Below are positions 44,858-54,332 of a stretch of 64,000 nucleotides of DNA, one piece after another. This DNA comes from Pseudomonas sp. BN102 (GTDB lineage Bacteria; Pseudomonadota; Gammaproteobacteria; Pseudomonadales; Pseudomonadaceae): contig NZ_SSON01000039.1 in assembly GCF_029871245.1 (NCBI RefSeq), positions 1-64,000 on the forward strand. The letters run 5' to 3'. The stretch's first letter is position 1, and each line of letters begins with the position of its first letter. The notes beneath the pieces were generated by a model, which saw nothing but the letters and a program-made list of their open reading frames with translations, was not told where the DNA came from and searched no databases. Made by a program: the position numbers and the translations under genes.

Positions 44858-44878
44858 AGCTGCCAAGCGCTTGGCGCT
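44858..44878 (+). terminator. Hairpin after the carboxylase gene
   Basis: Perfect palindrome GCCAAGCGCTTGGC flanked by AGC/GCT, 5 bases after the carboxylase stop; a run of seven T occurs 22 bases further on, too far for a classical terminator. The following gcttgaagcttgcgg is typical repetitive Pseudomonas intergenic sequence. Confidence 0.45.
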
Positions 44879-44906
44879 TATGGCTTGAAGCTTGCGGCTG
44901 TTTTTT

Positions 44907-44936
44907 TAGGTAAACTGCGCCATCTTTTTTTACCTA
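44907..44936. promoter_or_regulatory. Inverted repeat TAGGTAAA-N14-TTTACCTA in the dxs leader
   Basis: Perfect 8-bp arms, ending 14 bases before the dxs start and overlapping possible -10 elements (TAAACT 44911, TATAAC 44935). It could be an operator or an mRNA hairpin that covers the 5' leader. No canonical ribosome-binding site lies between it and the ATG. Confidence 0.45.
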
Positions 44937-44950
44937 TAACGATTCGCCTG

Positions 44951-46846
44951 ATGCCCACGACGTTCCACGAGATTCCCCGCGAACGCCCTGTCACGCCCCT
45001 GCTCGACCGCGCGGCGACGCCGGATGAGCTGCGCCGGCTCGGCGAGGCGGAGCTGGAAACCCTGGCCGACGAACTGCGCCAGTACCTCCTCTACACGGTC
45101 GGCCAGACCGGCGGGCACTTTGGTGCCGGCCTCGGCGTGGTCGAACTCACCATCGCCCTGCACTACGTCTATGACACACCTGACGACCGGCTGGTCTGGG
45201 ACGTGGGTCACCAGGCGTACCCGCACAAGATCCTCACTGGCCGCCGCGAGCAGATGGGCACCCTGCGCCAGAAGGACGGCATCGCCGCCTTCCCGCGCCG
45301 AGTGGAAAGCGCGTATGACACCTTCGGCGTCGGCCACTCCAGCACCTCCATCAGCGCCGCCTTGGGGATGGCCATCGCCGCGCGCATGCAGGGCTCGAAT
45401 CGCAAGTCCATCGCCGTGATCGGCGACGGCGCGCTGACCGCCGGCATGGCCTTCGAGGCGCTCAACCATGCTTCGGACGTGCAGGCCGACATGCTGGTGA
45501 TCCTCAACGACAACGACATGTCGATCTCGCACAATGTCGGCGGCCTGTCCAACTACCTGGCGAAGATCCTCTCCAGCCGCACCTACGCCAGCATGCGCGA
45601 AGGCAGCAAGAAGGTGCTCTCGCGCCTGCCCGGCGCCTGGGAAATCGCCCGTCGCACCGAAGAATACGCCAAGGGCATGCTGGTTCCCGGCACGCTGTTC
45701 GAGGAGCTCGGCTGGAACTATATCGGCCCCATCGACGGCCACGACCTGCCCACTCTGGTCGCCACCCTGCGCAACATGCGCGACCTCAAGGGCCCGCAGT
45801 TCCTCCATGTGGTGACCAAGAAAGGCAAGGGCTTCGCCCCGGCGGAAGTCGATCCCATCGGCTACCACGCCATCACCAAACTGGAACCGATCAACGCCCC
45901 GGCTGCACCGAAGAAGGCCTCCGGCCCGCGCTATTCGAACGTCTTCGGCCAGTGGCTGTGCGACATGGCCGGGCAGGACCCACGCCTGGTGGGCATTACC
46001 CCGGCGATGAAGGAAGGCTCCGACCTGGTGGCCTTCAGCGAACGCTTCCCGGATCGCTACTTCGACGTCGCCATCGCCGAGCAGCACGCGGTGACCCTGG
46101 CGGCCGGCATGGCCTGCGACGGCGCCAAGCCGGTGGTGGCCATCTACTCCACCTTCCTCCAGCGCGGCTACGACCAGTTGATCCATGACGTGGCGGTGCA
46201 GAACCTCGATGTGCTTTTCGCCATCGACCGCGCCGGCCTGGTGGGCGAAGACGGTCCGACCCACGCCGGCAGCTTCGACCTGTCCTTCCTGCGCTGCATC
46301 CCCGGCATGCTGGTAATGACCCCCAGCGACGAGAACGAGCTTCGCCTGCTGCTGACCACCGGCCACCACTTCGAAGGCCCGGCGGCGGTGCGCTACCCGC
46401 GCGGCAGCGGGCCCAATGCGGCCATCGACCCGACCCTGGCGCCGGTGGAAATCGGCAAGGGCGTGGTCCGCCGCAAGGGTTCCAGAGTGGCGATGCTGGT
46501 GTTCGGCGTGCAACTGGCCGAGGCCCTGCAAGTGGCCGAAAGCCTGGATGCCACCGTGGTCGACATGCGCTTCGTCAAACCCCTGGACGAAGCCCTGGTG
46601 CGTGAACTGGCCGGCAGCCACGAACTGCTGGTGACCATCGAGGAGAACAGCGTGATGGGCGGCGCCGGCGCCGCCGTCAGCGAATTCCTCGCCCGCGAGA
46701 ACCTGGTCAAGCCCGTGCTGCACCTGGGCCTGCCGGACTACTACGTGGAACACGCCAAGCCGGCGGAAATGCTCGCCGAGTGCGGGCTGGACGCCAAGGG
46801 CATCGAGGCGTCGGTTCGTCAGCGGCTGGAGCTGCTCGGGAACTGA
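44951..46846 (+). CDS. dxs: 1-deoxy-D-xylulose-5-phosphate synthase
   Basis: 631 residues. Thiamine-diphosphate enzyme making DXP from pyruvate and glyceraldehyde 3-phosphate, first step of the MEP isoprenoid pathway. Seen: [14 protein letters not shown], the cofactor motif [16 protein letters not shown] ... [14 protein letters not shown], and the pyrimidine-domain [16 protein letters not shown] 44951 starts [13 protein letters not shown], the usual Pseudomonas N-terminus; an upstream in-frame start at 44885 would lie in the promoter. Detached here from xseB-ispA. Confidence 0.96.
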   Translation: MPTTFHEIPRERPVTPLLDRAATPDELRRLGEAELETLADELRQYLLYTVGQTGGHFGAGLGVVELTIALHYVYDTPDDRLVWDVGHQAYPHKILTGRREQMGTLRQKDGIAAFPRRVESAYDTFGVGHSSTSISAALGMAIAARMQGSNRKSIAVIGDGALTAGMAFEALNHASDVQADMLVILNDNDMSISHNVGGLSNYLAKILSSRTYASMREGSKKVLSRLPGAWEIARRTEEYAKGMLVPGTLFEELGWNYIGPIDGHDLPTLVATLRNMRDLKGPQFLHVVTKKGKGFAPAEVDPIGYHAITKLEPINAPAAPKKASGPRYSNVFGQWLCDMAGQDPRLVGITPAMKEGSDLVAFSERFPDRYFDVAIAEQHAVTLAAGMACDGAKPVVAIYSTFLQRGYDQLIHDVAVQNLDVLFAIDRAGLVGEDGPTHAGSFDLSFLRCIPGMLVMTPSDENELRLLLTTGHHFEGPAAVRYPRGSGPNAAIDPTLAPVEIGKGVVRRKGSRVAMLVFGVQLAEALQVAESLDATVVDMRFVKPLDEALVRELAGSHELLVTIEENSVMGGAGAAVSEFLARENLVKPVLHLGLPDYYVEHAKPAEMLAECGLDAKGIEASVRQRLELLGN

Positions 46847-46850
46847 CCCC

Positions 46851-46930
46851 GTAGGTTGGCGCAAAGCGGAGCGAAGCCCAACAAGCCCTGGCACGGAAAG
46901 TTGGGCTTCGCGGCACTCAGCCCAACCTAC
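46851..46930. repeat. REP-like inverted repeat (gtaggttgg family)
   Basis: Arms GTAGGTTGG and CCAACCTAC with inner CGAAGCCCAAC / GTTGGGCTTCG. Lies between convergent dxs and the cobalamin-binding-protein gene. Half unit repeated at 22244-22280. Confidence 0.8.
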
Positions 46931-46944
46931 GTGCTCCAGCTATC

Positions 46945-47742
46945 CTACTTGGCCTGTTCCAGCAAGCGGCACAACTTCTCGGTAGCCCCCAGCATCTGGA
47001 AACTCGGCCGTTCAAGGCCTCGATCCGGCACCGGCCAGACCTGCCCCTTCCTCACCGCCGCCAGCTGCGGCCAGGCCTTCCAGGCGCCGGCCTGGGTCGG
47101 ATCGCTCACCAGGATCACCGCCGGGTCGCGTTGCAGCACCGCCTCGATGCCCACCTGGGGCGCCGGCAGGGCGAGGTCGGCGAAGACGTTCTCCGCGCCG
47201 CAGAAACGCAGGGCATCGCTGACGATCTGCTTGCCGCCGAGCGTGTAAAGCGGCTTGTCCCACACCTGGTAGAAGACCTTCAGCGGCACCTCGCGCCGGT
47301 AGCGCTGACGCAGCTCGGAGAGCCCCGCCTCGAAACGCGCGGCCAGCCGGCGGCCCTGTTCGGCGCGGCCGACCCGCTCGCCTATCTGGATGAAGGAATG
47401 GGCCAGCTGCGCCAGGTCGCGCGGCTCTACCACCAGTTGCGGCACCGCGAGCTGCTTCAGCTGTTCGCGCCCGGTGGCGCCGACACTGTCGGGCCAGAGC
47501 AGCACCAGGTCGGGCTTGAGGGCGAGCAGGCTTTCCGGCTGCAGCTGGCCATAGCGCCCCACCGACGGCAGGCCGGCCAGCGCCGCCGGGCGTTCGCCGC
47601 CGTCGAGCACGCCCACCAGCAGGTCGCCGGCGCCGAGGTCGAGCATGGTTTCGCTGAGGGAAGGCGCCAGGCTGACCACCCGCAGCTGCGCCGCGGCAGG
47701 CAGCGCCACGCACAGCAGCAGGAAGGCGAGCAGCCGGCGCAT
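46945..47742 (-). CDS. Periplasmic cobalamin-binding protein, BtuF-like
   Basis: 265 residues. Signal peptide [18 protein letters not shown]; then the BtuF/FecB-type fold with RVVSLAPSLSETMLDLGAGD, LPSVGRYGQLQPESLLALKPDLV and PAVILVSDPTQAG. Probably binds vitamin B12 or a cobamide in the periplasm, relevant to the adenosylcobalamin-dependent EutBC earlier in the window, though no transporter partner genes are adjacent. The start overlaps the stop of the upstream membrane-protein gene (TGATG). The longer frame to 48120 is antisense/overlap noise. Confidence 0.85.
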   Translation of the reverse strand: MRRLLAFLLLCVALPAAAQLRVVSLAPSLSETMLDLGAGDLLVGVLDGGERPAALAGLPSVGRYGQLQPESLLALKPDLVLLWPDSVGATGREQLKQLAVPQLVVEPRDLAQLAHSFIQIGERVGRAEQGRRLAARFEAGLSELRQRYRREVPLKVFYQVWDKPLYTLGGKQIVSDALRFCGAENVFADLALPAPQVGIEAVLQRDPAVILVSDPTQAGAWKAWPQLAAVRKGQVWPVPDRGLERPSFQMLGATEKLCRLLEQAK

Positions 47743-48161
47743 CAGCCGAGCTGGCGAGGAATTCGGTAGAGGTAGAGCAGCACCAGGCTGCCCAAGGCAA
47801 GAAGGATCAGCGCCACGGTGTTCAGGCCGACGAATACCGCCAGGGCGGCAGTCCAGGCCGGCAGGCCCGCGGCGAGGAACGCGATGCGCCGGCGCCGGGC
47901 CAGTTCCAGCCAGGCGCCGGGTTCTTCGGCACGGCCCAGGGCGGCTTCGGTAGCCACCAGTGCGCGCTTGTAGGCGGAAAACAGCGGCAGGCTGAGGAAC
48001 AGGGAGGCCATCGCGACGATGAACAGAGGCATCTGCAGCACAGGCAGCACCGGCTCGGTATCGCCTAGCAGGTAGGTCAGGACAACGAGCGGCGCCAGGG
48101 TGTAACCCACCTGGCGCCACCAGGCCAGGGCCAGCCGGCGGCGGACTTCCTTGCGGGTCAC
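47742..48161 (-). CDS. Small inner-membrane protein, unknown function
   Basis: 139 residues with about four hydrophobic segments arranged in two pairs ([66 protein letters not shown]). GTG start overlaps the ribA stop (GTGA), and its stop overlaps the next gene, so ribA, this gene and the cobalamin-binding gene are chained. A homologue occupies the same place in PAO1 (PA4046, from memory). No function assigned. Confidence 0.85.
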   Translation of the reverse strand: MTRKEVRRRLALAWWRQVGYTLAPLVVLTYLLGDTEPVLPVLQMPLFIVAMASLFLSLPLFSAYKRALVATEAALGRAEEPGAWLELARRRRIAFLAAGLPAWTAALAVFVGLNTVALILLALGSLVLLYLYRIPRQLG

Positions 48162-48772
48162 AGCTCGGCTTCCGCCTGGTGCATGTTGCCGAGCATGTGC
48201 CCGAGCTTGCCGGCCTTGGTCGCCAGGTACTTGCGGTTGTGCTTGTTCAGGCCGGTATGCAGCGGCACCCGCTCAACCACGTTGAGGCCATAGCTTTCCA
48301 GCGCCTTGACCTTGCGCGGGTTGTTGGTCATCAGCTTGATGGCGCGGACGCCCAGGTGTTCGAGCATCGGCTGGCACATGGCGTAGTCGCGCTGGTCGGC
48401 GCCGAAACCCAGGCGCTCGTTGGCTTCTACGGTATCGGCGCCGCCATCCTGCAGCTCGTAGGCGCGGATCTTGTTCAACAGGCCGATGCCGCGGCCTTCC
48501 TGGCGCAGGTAGAGCAGCACGCCGCAGCCAGCATCGGCGATGGCGCGCAGGGCAGCTTCGAGCTGGAAGCCGCAATCGCAACGCAGACTGAACAGCGCGT
48601 CGCCGGTGAGGCATTCGGAGTGCAGGCGGCCCAGGACAGGTTCGCCGTTGGCTACATCGCCCAGGGTCAGGGCGACATGCTCCTTGCCGCTGGCCTCATC
48701 GAGGAAACCGTGCATGGTGAACACGCCGAAGGGCGTGGGCAGCTGGGAGGCGGCGACGAAAACGACAGACAC
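48158..48772 (-). CDS. ribA: GTP cyclohydrolase II
   Basis: 204 residues. Opens the GTP ring to start riboflavin synthesis. Zinc ligands are intact in [17 protein letters not shown], followed by the catalytic stretch [20 protein letters not shown] and [15 protein letters not shown] start behind AGGAG. This free-standing active copy complements the RibB protein (52101-53195), whose GTP cyclohydrolase-like domain lacks the zinc site. Confidence 0.96.
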   Translation of the reverse strand: MSVVFVAASQLPTPFGVFTMHGFLDEASGKEHVALTLGDVANGEPVLGRLHSECLTGDALFSLRCDCGFQLEAALRAIADAGCGVLLYLRQEGRGIGLLNKIRAYELQDGGADTVEANERLGFGADQRDYAMCQPMLEHLGVRAIKLMTNNPRKVKALESYGLNVVERVPLHTGLNKHNRKYLATKAGKLGHMLGNMHQAEAEL

Positions 48773-48802
48773 CGTAGGGCTCCTGAAATTTGCAAGGCCG
48801 GC

Positions 48803-48808
48803 ATTGTA
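48803..48808 (-). promoter_or_regulatory. -10 element of ribA
   Basis: TACAAT on the minus strand, 30 bases upstream of the ribA start. The -35 region is weak. Confidence 0.5.
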
Positions 48809-48879
48809 ACAGCAGCTTTAACCGGCAGGTCAGACAGAATAGTTGGGGATAAATATCGAATGACTGGAACGACGCCCCA

Positions 48880-49533
48880 CTAGAATTTCGATTCCAGCAA
48901 CAGCACGCCCTGCTCCTCGCGCCAGCGCACCCGGTTGAGGAAGCTCATGCCCAGCAGCACCTCGACTGGCGCCTCGCCTTCGATCACCGCGCCTTCCACA
49001 CCGAGCACCTCGATGCCGCCAACCTTGACCCGGTCGAAGGTCACTCGCCAGGCGTTGACCGTGCCGGCTGCGGTGCTGGCCTTCATGGGCAGGCCCTTGA
49101 CCCGGTAGTCGATGCCCAGGCGGCGCGCCTGGCCCTCATTCATGGCGACACTGGTCGCGCCGGTATCCACCAGGAATTGCACCGGATGGCCGTCGATGGA
49201 GCCAGCCGCCTGGAAGTGCCCGTTGTTGCCACGGGCGATGCTCATCTGCGTCTTCTGCGGTGCGCCGGGGCTACCGGCCTGGTTGTACTCGCGGGACAAG
49301 CCGTAACTGCGTTCCACACCGTCGACGCGCAACACCGCGCCCTTGCTGTCAGCGCTGATCACCTGCACGCCGCCGGGGCCGGTCTGGCCCACTTTCACCA
49401 GCTTGCGCTGGCCATCGACATTGAGCACCGCGGCGCCGGGAAAGAGTCCCACCACCTGCACCTGGGTTGCGTTCGCGAACACCGGGCAGAGCGCCAGCAG
49501 GAAGGCGATGGTAGGCAGATCAGGGCGCAGCAT
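48880..49533 (-). CDS. Periplasmic retropepsin-like aspartic protease
   Basis: 217 residues. Signal peptide (MLRPDLPTIAFLLALCPVFA), then a domain with GSIDGHPVQFLVDTGATSVA, the D-T-G catalytic triad of clan AA proteases of the TIGR02281 type, and LLGMSFLNRVRW at the end. Single-domain enzymes like this act as dimers. GGAGAC precedes the ATG at 49533; upstream in-frame ATGs at 49614/49611 would lie next to pgpA and are not favoured. Substrate unknown. Confidence 0.87.
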   Translation of the reverse strand: MLRPDLPTIAFLLALCPVFANATQVQVVGLFPGAAVLNVDGQRKLVKVGQTGPGGVQVISADSKGAVLRVDGVERSYGLSREYNQAGSPGAPQKTQMSIARGNNGHFQAAGSIDGHPVQFLVDTGATSVAMNEGQARRLGIDYRVKGLPMKASTAAGTVNAWRVTFDRVKVGGIEVLGVEGAVIEGEAPVEVLLGMSFLNRVRWREEQGVLLLESKF

Positions 49534-49617
49534 GGGGTGTCTCCAGGTCCTAGTCGAAGAAAAGACTCGCTTGCAATGGACGAAGGCGGGCTCGACGTGC
49601 CCGGGCGGCATCACGGT

Positions 49618-50118
49618 CTAGGCCACGCCCCAGACGATCAGCTGCATCGCCAGCCAGGCGAAGACGCCAGCCAGCACATCGTCGAGCATGATTCCCACGC
49701 CGCCATGGACGTGGCGGTCGATCCAGCGGATCGGCCAGGGCTTGAGGATGTCCATCACGCGGAACACCAGGAAGCCCAGCAGCAGCCAGTGCCAGCCTTC
49801 CGGCACCAGCCAGAGGGTGATCCACATGCCGACCATCTCGTCCCAGACGATGCCTTCATGATCGTGCACGCGCAGGTCATCTGCCACCTTGCCGCACAGC
49901 CAGAAGCCGAACAGCATGGTCAGTCCCAGCATCAGCCAATAGCCCCAGTCCGGCAGCATCTGCCAGAGAGGTATGAAGGGCAGCGCTACCAGCGAACCCC
50001 AGGTACCCGGCGCCTTGGGCAGGGTGCCCGAGCCGAAGCCGAAGGCGATGAAGTGCCAGGGATTGCTCCACACCGAATGGGGGATAGGTTGCGGCGTGGC
50101 CGACTCGTGATCAGTCAC
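49618..50118 (-). CDS. pgpA: Phosphatidylglycerophosphatase A
   Basis: 166 residues with membrane helices. Family motifs FGFGSGTLPKAPGTWGSLVA and IVWDEMVGMWITLW are clear. It removes the phosphate from phosphatidylglycerol phosphate in the inner membrane. GTG start behind GGGAG, overlapping the thiL 3' end by 8 bases, as in the usual nusB-thiL-pgpA arrangement. Confidence 0.95.
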   Translation of the reverse strand: MTDHESATPQPIPHSVWSNPWHFIAFGFGSGTLPKAPGTWGSLVALPFIPLWQMLPDWGYWLMLGLTMLFGFWLCGKVADDLRVHDHEGIVWDEMVGMWITLWLVPEGWHWLLLGFLVFRVMDILKPWPIRWIDRHVHGGVGIMLDDVLAGVFAWLAMQLIVWGVA

Positions 50119-51079
50119 CTTGACTCCCGAAATGTTGATAGCCCAGAGCCGGCGGTTGCAGTTCGGCGCCGGCCTTGTCCAGCAGGTGCACGCCCTGCCC
50201 CGCCTCGACCCGGCCGATCACCGCCACCTCCGGCCAGTCGGCCTGGATGGCTGCCAGCTCGCTGGCAGGCAGGGTAAAGGCCAGGCGGTAGTCATCGCCA
50301 CCCGCCAGCGCACAATTGAGGGCGAAATCCCTGGGAAAGAGCCCTTGGAGGGCGGGCGACAACGGAAGGCGCGCGGCCTCGACCAGCAGCGCCACACCGG
50401 AGGCCCTGGCGATATGGCCGCAATCGGCCAGGAGGCCGTCGGAGATATCCAGCGCCGACGTGGCCCGGCCGCGCAAGGCTTCGCCCAAGGCCAGCTGCGG
50501 TTGCGGCGCCCAGTAGCGTTGCAGCAGGTAGTGCGCATCAGGGCCGTCGTCTTTCCGCTCGCCCAGTACCAGCGGCAGGGCGCCAGCGCCATCGCCCAGG
50601 CTGCCGCCGACGCAGAGCAGGTCGCCTGGGCGCGCGCCGGAGCGGGTCAGCGCCTGGCCAGCGGGCAGGCGGCCGAACACGGTCAGGGTCAGGCTCAGCG
50701 GGCCGCGGGTGGTATCACCGCCCACCAGCCCCAGCCGGCAGTCCCGCGCCATGGCGCAGAGGCCACGGGCGAAGCCGTCCAGCCAGTCGGCACGGGCGTC
50801 GGGCAGGGTCAGGGCAAGGGTGAAGGCCACGGGTGCAGCACCCATGGCCGCCAGGTCGCTGGCGGAAACCGCCAGCGCGCGCTGGCCGAGCAGGAAGGGG
50901 TCGGCATCCTGCGGGAAGTGCACGCCGGCCACCAGGGTGTCGGTGGACACGGCCAGTTGCTCGCCGGGCGGCAGTTGCAGCAGGGCGCAATCGTCACCTA
51001 TGCCAAGGGCAATGCCTTCGCCGCCCGCCGCACAGGCGGCGGAGGCGAAGAAGCGGCGGATCAGCTCGAACTCACCCAC
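50111..51079 (-). CDS. thiL: Thiamine-monophosphate kinase
   Basis: 322 residues. ATP-dependent conversion of thiamine phosphate to the diphosphate cofactor. Motifs: GIGDDCALLQLPPG, AVSASDLAAMGA, GLVGGDTTRG and ALDISDGLLADCGH. The GTG at 51079 gives the normal start VGEFELIRRFFA; a further GTG at 51124 would overlap nusB by 32 bases. It begins 14 bases after the nusB stop. ThiDP made here is also the cofactor of Dxs. Confidence 0.95.
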   Translation of the reverse strand: MGEFELIRRFFASAACAAGGEGIALGIGDDCALLQLPPGEQLAVSTDTLVAGVHFPQDADPFLLGQRALAVSASDLAAMGAAPVAFTLALTLPDARADWLDGFARGLCAMARDCRLGLVGGDTTRGPLSLTLTVFGRLPAGQALTRSGARPGDLLCVGGSLGDGAGALPLVLGERKDDGPDAHYLLQRYWAPQPQLALGEALRGRATSALDISDGLLADCGHIARASGVALLVEAARLPLSPALQGLFPRDFALNCALAGGDDYRLAFTLPASELAAIQADWPEVAVIGRVEAGQGVHLLDKAGAELQPPALGYQHFGSQGD

Positions 51080-51092
51080 TTCAGGGCTGCGA

Positions 51093-51566
51093 TCAGCGCT
51101 TGCCGCCACGGACTTCGGCAGCACGCAGGCGCGGCGCCAGCTTGTCCAGTACGCCGTTGACGAACTTGTGTCCGTCGGTGGCGCCGAACACCTTGGCCAG
51201 CTCGATGCCTTCGTTGATTACCACGCGGTACGGCACGTCCTGACGGTTCATCAGCTCGTAGGTGGAAAGGCGCAGGATCGCCAGCTCCACCGGGTCCACT
51301 TCCTCGAGGGCGCGGTCCAGGCAGGGCAGGAAGGCCGCGTCGATCTCGGTCTTCTGGCGCGGCACGCCGTGGAGGATCTCGTGGAAGTAGGCGCCATCTA
51401 CCGTGCTGAAGTCGTTGTCGACGCGGAACTGCGCCTCGATCTCGTTGAGCGGCTGGCCGGCGATGTGCCAGGAGTAGAGCGCCTGCATCGCCAGGCTGCG
51501 GGCCTGGCGACGGGCTGCGATCTTGCCTTTCGGTGCCTTGGGCGCCGAACCTTCTGTGTTGCTCAC
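51093..51566 (-). CDS. nusB: Transcription antitermination factor NusB
   Basis: 157 residues. NusB fold: [20 protein letters not shown] at the start and [20 protein letters not shown] with the conserved downstream [12 protein letters not shown]. Acts with NusE/S10 at rRNA boxA sites. GTG start overlapping the ribE stop; frames beginning further upstream lie over ribE and are rejected. Confidence 0.96.
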   Translation of the reverse strand: MSNTEGSAPKAPKGKIAARRQARSLAMQALYSWHIAGQPLNEIEAQFRVDNDFSTVDGAYFHEILHGVPRQKTEIDAAFLPCLDRALEEVDPVELAILRLSTYELMNRQDVPYRVVINEGIELAKVFGATDGHKFVNGVLDKLAPRLRAAEVRGGKR

Positions 51567-52039
51567 TTGGCCTCCAGGGCAGCCAGCAGGCTGACCATCT
51601 CCAGGGCGGACAGGGCGGCTTCGGCACCCTTGTTGCCGGCCTTGGTACCGGAACGCTCGATGGCCTGCTCGATGGAATCGACGGTCAGCACGCCGAAGGC
51701 GACCGGTACGCCGAACTCCATGGAAACCTGGGCCAGGCCCTTGGTGCACTCGCCGGCAACGTATTCGAAGTGCGGGGTGCCGCCGCGAATGACCGCGCCG
51801 AGGGCGATGATGGCGGAGTACTCGCCTTGCTGGGCGACCTTCTGGGCCACCAGCGGAATTTCAAAGGCGCCGGGCGCGCGGATGAGGGTGATGTCGCTTT
51901 CGCTGACACCGTGGCGGACCAGGGCGTCTACGGCGCCACTCACCAGGCTTTCCACGACGAAGCTGTTGAAACGGCCGACCACCAGGGCATAGCGGCCTTT
52001 GGGGGCGATGAAGGTACCTTCGATGGTCTTCAGGGACAT
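51563..52039 (-). CDS. ribE: 6,7-dimethyl-8-ribityllumazine synthase
   Basis: 158 residues. Penultimate riboflavin step, condensing the pyrimidine with 3,4-dihydroxybutanone phosphate. Motifs [35 protein letters not shown] and [17 protein letters not shown] with the catalytic histidine. Called ribE in Pseudomonas and ribH elsewhere. Confidence 0.96.
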   Translation of the reverse strand: MSLKTIEGTFIAPKGRYALVVGRFNSFVVESLVSGAVDALVRHGVSESDITLIRAPGAFEIPLVAQKVAQQGEYSAIIALGAVIRGGTPHFEYVAGECTKGLAQVSMEFGVPVAFGVLTVDSIEQAIERSGTKAGNKGAEAALSALEMVSLLAALEAK

Positions 52040-52100
52040 GGGCGAGTTCTCGTCAATTAAAGAGCGAGGGCCCCGGCCTTGACGGTCGGAGCCCTGCGGG

Positions 52101-53195
52101 TCATTCAGCGGGCAGGTATTCTACAACTTCCAGGTCGAAACCGGATATCGCGTTGAACTTCATCGGCGAGCTCATCAGGCGCATCTTGCGCACCCCGAGG
52201 TCGCGGAGAATCTGCGATCCGGCACCGACGGTGCTGTAGGTGGTCGGGTTGGTGACCTTGGTTTCGGCTCCCAGCTGGCGCTCCAGGTGGGCCAGCAGCT
52301 GCGGGCCGGTGAGCGGGGTGCCGAGCAGCAGCACCACACCGCTGCCGGCGGCGGCCACTTCTTTCATGGCGGCGCGCAGGCTCCAGCGGCCGGCCTGATT
52401 GACCATGAACAGGTCGCGCAGCGGGTCCATGTTGTGCACCCGCACCAGGGTCGGCTCTTCCGGGCAGATCTTGCCCAGGGTCAGCGCCATGTGCACGTCG
52501 CCTTCCACGGCATCGCGGTAGGTCACCAGGTTGAAGTGGCCCAGTTCGCTGTCCAGCGGCTGCTCGGCGATGCGCTCGACGGTGCGTTCGTGGATCAGGC
52601 GGTAGTGGATGAGGTCGGCGATGGTGCCGATCTTGATCCCGTGCTCGGCGGCGAAGGCTTCCAGCTCCGGGCGACGGGACATGGTGCCGTCGTCGTTCAT
52701 GATCTCGCAGATCACCCCTGAAGCCTCGAAGCCGGCCATGCGCGAGAGGTCGCAGGCCGCCTCGGTGTGGCCGGCGCGAGCCAGCACGCCGCCCGGCTGA
52801 GCCATCAGCGGGAAGATATGGCCGGGGCTGACGATGTCTTCGGCCTTGGCGTTCTTGGCCGCGGCCACCTGCACGGTGCGTGCGCGATCGGCGGCGGAGA
52901 TGCCGGTGGTGACGCCCTCGGCCGCCTCGATGGAGACGGTGAACTTGGTGCCGAAGCCGGAGCCGTTGCGCGGCGCCATCAGCGGCAGCTTGAGCAGCTC
53001 GCAGCGCTCTCGGGTCATGGGCATGCAGATCAGGCCACGGGCGAACTTGGCCATGAAGTTGATGTGCTCGGCCTGCACGCACTCGGAGGCCATGATCAGG
53101 TCGCCTTCGTTCTCGCGATCCTCGTCATCCATGAGGATGACCATCTTGCCCTGGCGGATATCTTCGATCAGTTCGTCGATGCTGTTGAGAGCCAT
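52101..53195 (-). CDS. ribB: 3,4-dihydroxy-2-butanone-4-phosphate synthase with degenerate GTP cyclohydrolase II-like C-terminal domain
   Basis: 364 residues. N-terminal ~200 residues are an active-looking DHBP synthase ([37 protein letters not shown]). The C-terminal ~160 residues match GTP cyclohydrolase II but the zinc cysteine cluster is absent: the aligned stretch reads [18 protein letters not shown]. So it provides only the butanone-phosphate, and RibA (48158-48772) does the GTP step. This hybrid architecture is common in pseudomonads. Confidence 0.93.
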   Translation of the reverse strand: MALNSIDELIEDIRQGKMVILMDDEDRENEGDLIMASECVQAEHINFMAKFARGLICMPMTRERCELLKLPLMAPRNGSGFGTKFTVSIEAAEGVTTGISAADRARTVQVAAAKNAKAEDIVSPGHIFPLMAQPGGVLARAGHTEAACDLSRMAGFEASGVICEIMNDDGTMSRRPELEAFAAEHGIKIGTIADLIHYRLIHERTVERIAEQPLDSELGHFNLVTYRDAVEGDVHMALTLGKICPEEPTLVRVHNMDPLRDLFMVNQAGRWSLRAAMKEVAAAGSGVVLLLGTPLTGPQLLAHLERQLGAETKVTNPTTYSTVGAGSQILRDLGVRKMRLMSSPMKFNAISGFDLEVVEYLPAE

Positions 53196-53212
53196 GGGCC
53201 CTCCTTATGAAT

Positions 53213-53875
53213 TCAGTGTTTGAGGTAGCCGTGTTCGGCGAGGAAGCTTTCGGTCAGGCCGGACGCCTGGGGCTCGGCAGCCTTGTCGCCGAGCAGCAGG
53301 CGCTCCAGGTAGCGGGCCAGCAGGTCGACTTCCAGGTTGACCCGGCGTCCGGGTCGGTAGTCGGCCATGATGGTCTCGCCCAGGGTGTGCGGGACTATGG
53401 TCAGCTCGAACTCGGCGCCATTGACCGCGTTCACCGTAAGGCTGGTGCCGTCGACCGTGATCGACCCTTTCAGGGCAATGTATTTCGCCAGTTCGCGCGG
53501 TGCGCGGATCCTGAACTGCACGGCACGGGCATTGTCTTCCCGCATCACCACCTCGCCGATGCCGTCGACATGGCCACTGACCAGGTGGCCGCCCAGGCGG
53601 CTGGTGGGAGTCAGGGCTTTTTCCAGGTTGACCGGGCTGCCGGGCTTGAGGTCGTCGAAGGCGGTGCAGGCCAGGGTCTCGCGGCTCACATCGGCCCAGA
53701 AGCCGTTGCCCGGCAGCTCCACCGCGGTGAGGCAGACGCCGTTGACCGCGATGCTGTCGCCCAGCTTGACGTCGGCGAGGTCCAGCTTGCCGGTTTCCAC
53801 CAGGACGCGGACGTCGCCGCCCTTGGGCGTCAGTGCGCGGATAGTGCCGATGGCTTCGATTATGCCGGTGAACAT
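53213..53875 (-). CDS. ribC: Riboflavin synthase, alpha type
   Basis: 220 residues, two lumazine-binding repeats: MFTGIIEAIGTIRAL with SIAVNGVCLTAVE, and HLVSGHVDGIGEV with SITVDGTSLTVN. Final riboflavin step. ATG 53875 preceded by GGAGGT. It is the first gene after the FMN riboswitch, so its transcript is the riboswitch target. Open frame extending upstream to 54094 is leader sequence. Confidence 0.95.
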   Translation of the reverse strand: MFTGIIEAIGTIRALTPKGGDVRVLVETGKLDLADVKLGDSIAVNGVCLTAVELPGNGFWADVSRETLACTAFDDLKPGSPVNLEKALTPTSRLGGHLVSGHVDGIGEVVMREDNARAVQFRIRAPRELAKYIALKGSITVDGTSLTVNAVNGAEFELTIVPHTLGETIMADYRPGRRVNLEVDLLARYLERLLLGDKAAEPQASGLTESFLAEHGYLKH

Positions 53876-53923
53876 GGGACCTCCAGAACGTGCTGCGGAC
53901 CGGCCGAGGCCGGCGAAAGACGC

Positions 53924-53929
53924 ATTATA
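53924..53929 (-). promoter_or_regulatory. Possible internal -10 element before ribC
   Basis: TATAAT on the minus strand 49 bases before the ribC start, downstream of the riboswitch. The -35 region is poor. If active it would let ribC-ribB-ribE-nusB-thiL escape FMN control. Confidence 0.4.
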
Positions 53930-54104
53930 GGCGCCCGCCCTTCGTCCGCGCGCTGGCGGGCCGCCGGCGCCGGAAGGGTGTGGGCTGTTGCATGTGACAT
54001 CGATGGAACTCCTGTTTCGTGAAAAACAGGGCGTATCGGATCGAAAGGGATCTGGCGGGTGCAGGCACGGACGTACCCTGGCCCAGGCAGGCAATCCCGT
54101 TCTC

Positions 54105-54243
54105 TCTTCATCCGGACTATTACCGTCGGCCCCGGGATCGCACCGGGTCTGCTGACCTCGTCATCAACGAGCGCTCGCGGGCTATGCGCTTACTGCGCAA
54201 TTACCGCCGGTGGGGACTTGCACCCCGCCCTGAGAACGTTTCA
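54105..54243 (-). ncRNA. FMN riboswitch (RFN element)
   Basis: On the minus strand the conserved RFN blocks appear in order: TCTCAGGGCGGGGTGCAAGT, CCCCACCGGCGGTAAT, AGCCCGCGAGCG, GGTCAGCAGACCCGGTG, GGGGCCGACGGTAATAGTCC, GGATGAA. It binds FMN and shuts expression of the downstream gene, here ribC. It lies between ribD and ribC, so ribD is not under its control from an upstream promoter. The ~230-base leader between it and ribC contains a 7-bp hairpin (54008-54030 region) but no clear terminator, so control may be at translation or by Rho. Confidence 0.95.
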
Positions 54244-54332
54244 GCCATGCATCGAATAATGGCTGGCAGGCGTTTTATCACAGTCGTGAAGAACTTGCAT
54301 CGGCTGCTCGCGCCATGCGCGCGGACGGGCAG

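Noticed and set aside
44930-46894. A 654-codon open frame antisense to dxs
   Set aside because: Same GC-driven artefact; no protein-like pattern and dxs is intact on the other strand.
53860-54111. 83-codon minus-strand frame between the riboswitch and ribC
   Set aside because: It lies in the ribC leader, overlaps the ribC start and has no domain-like sequence; treated as leader RNA.
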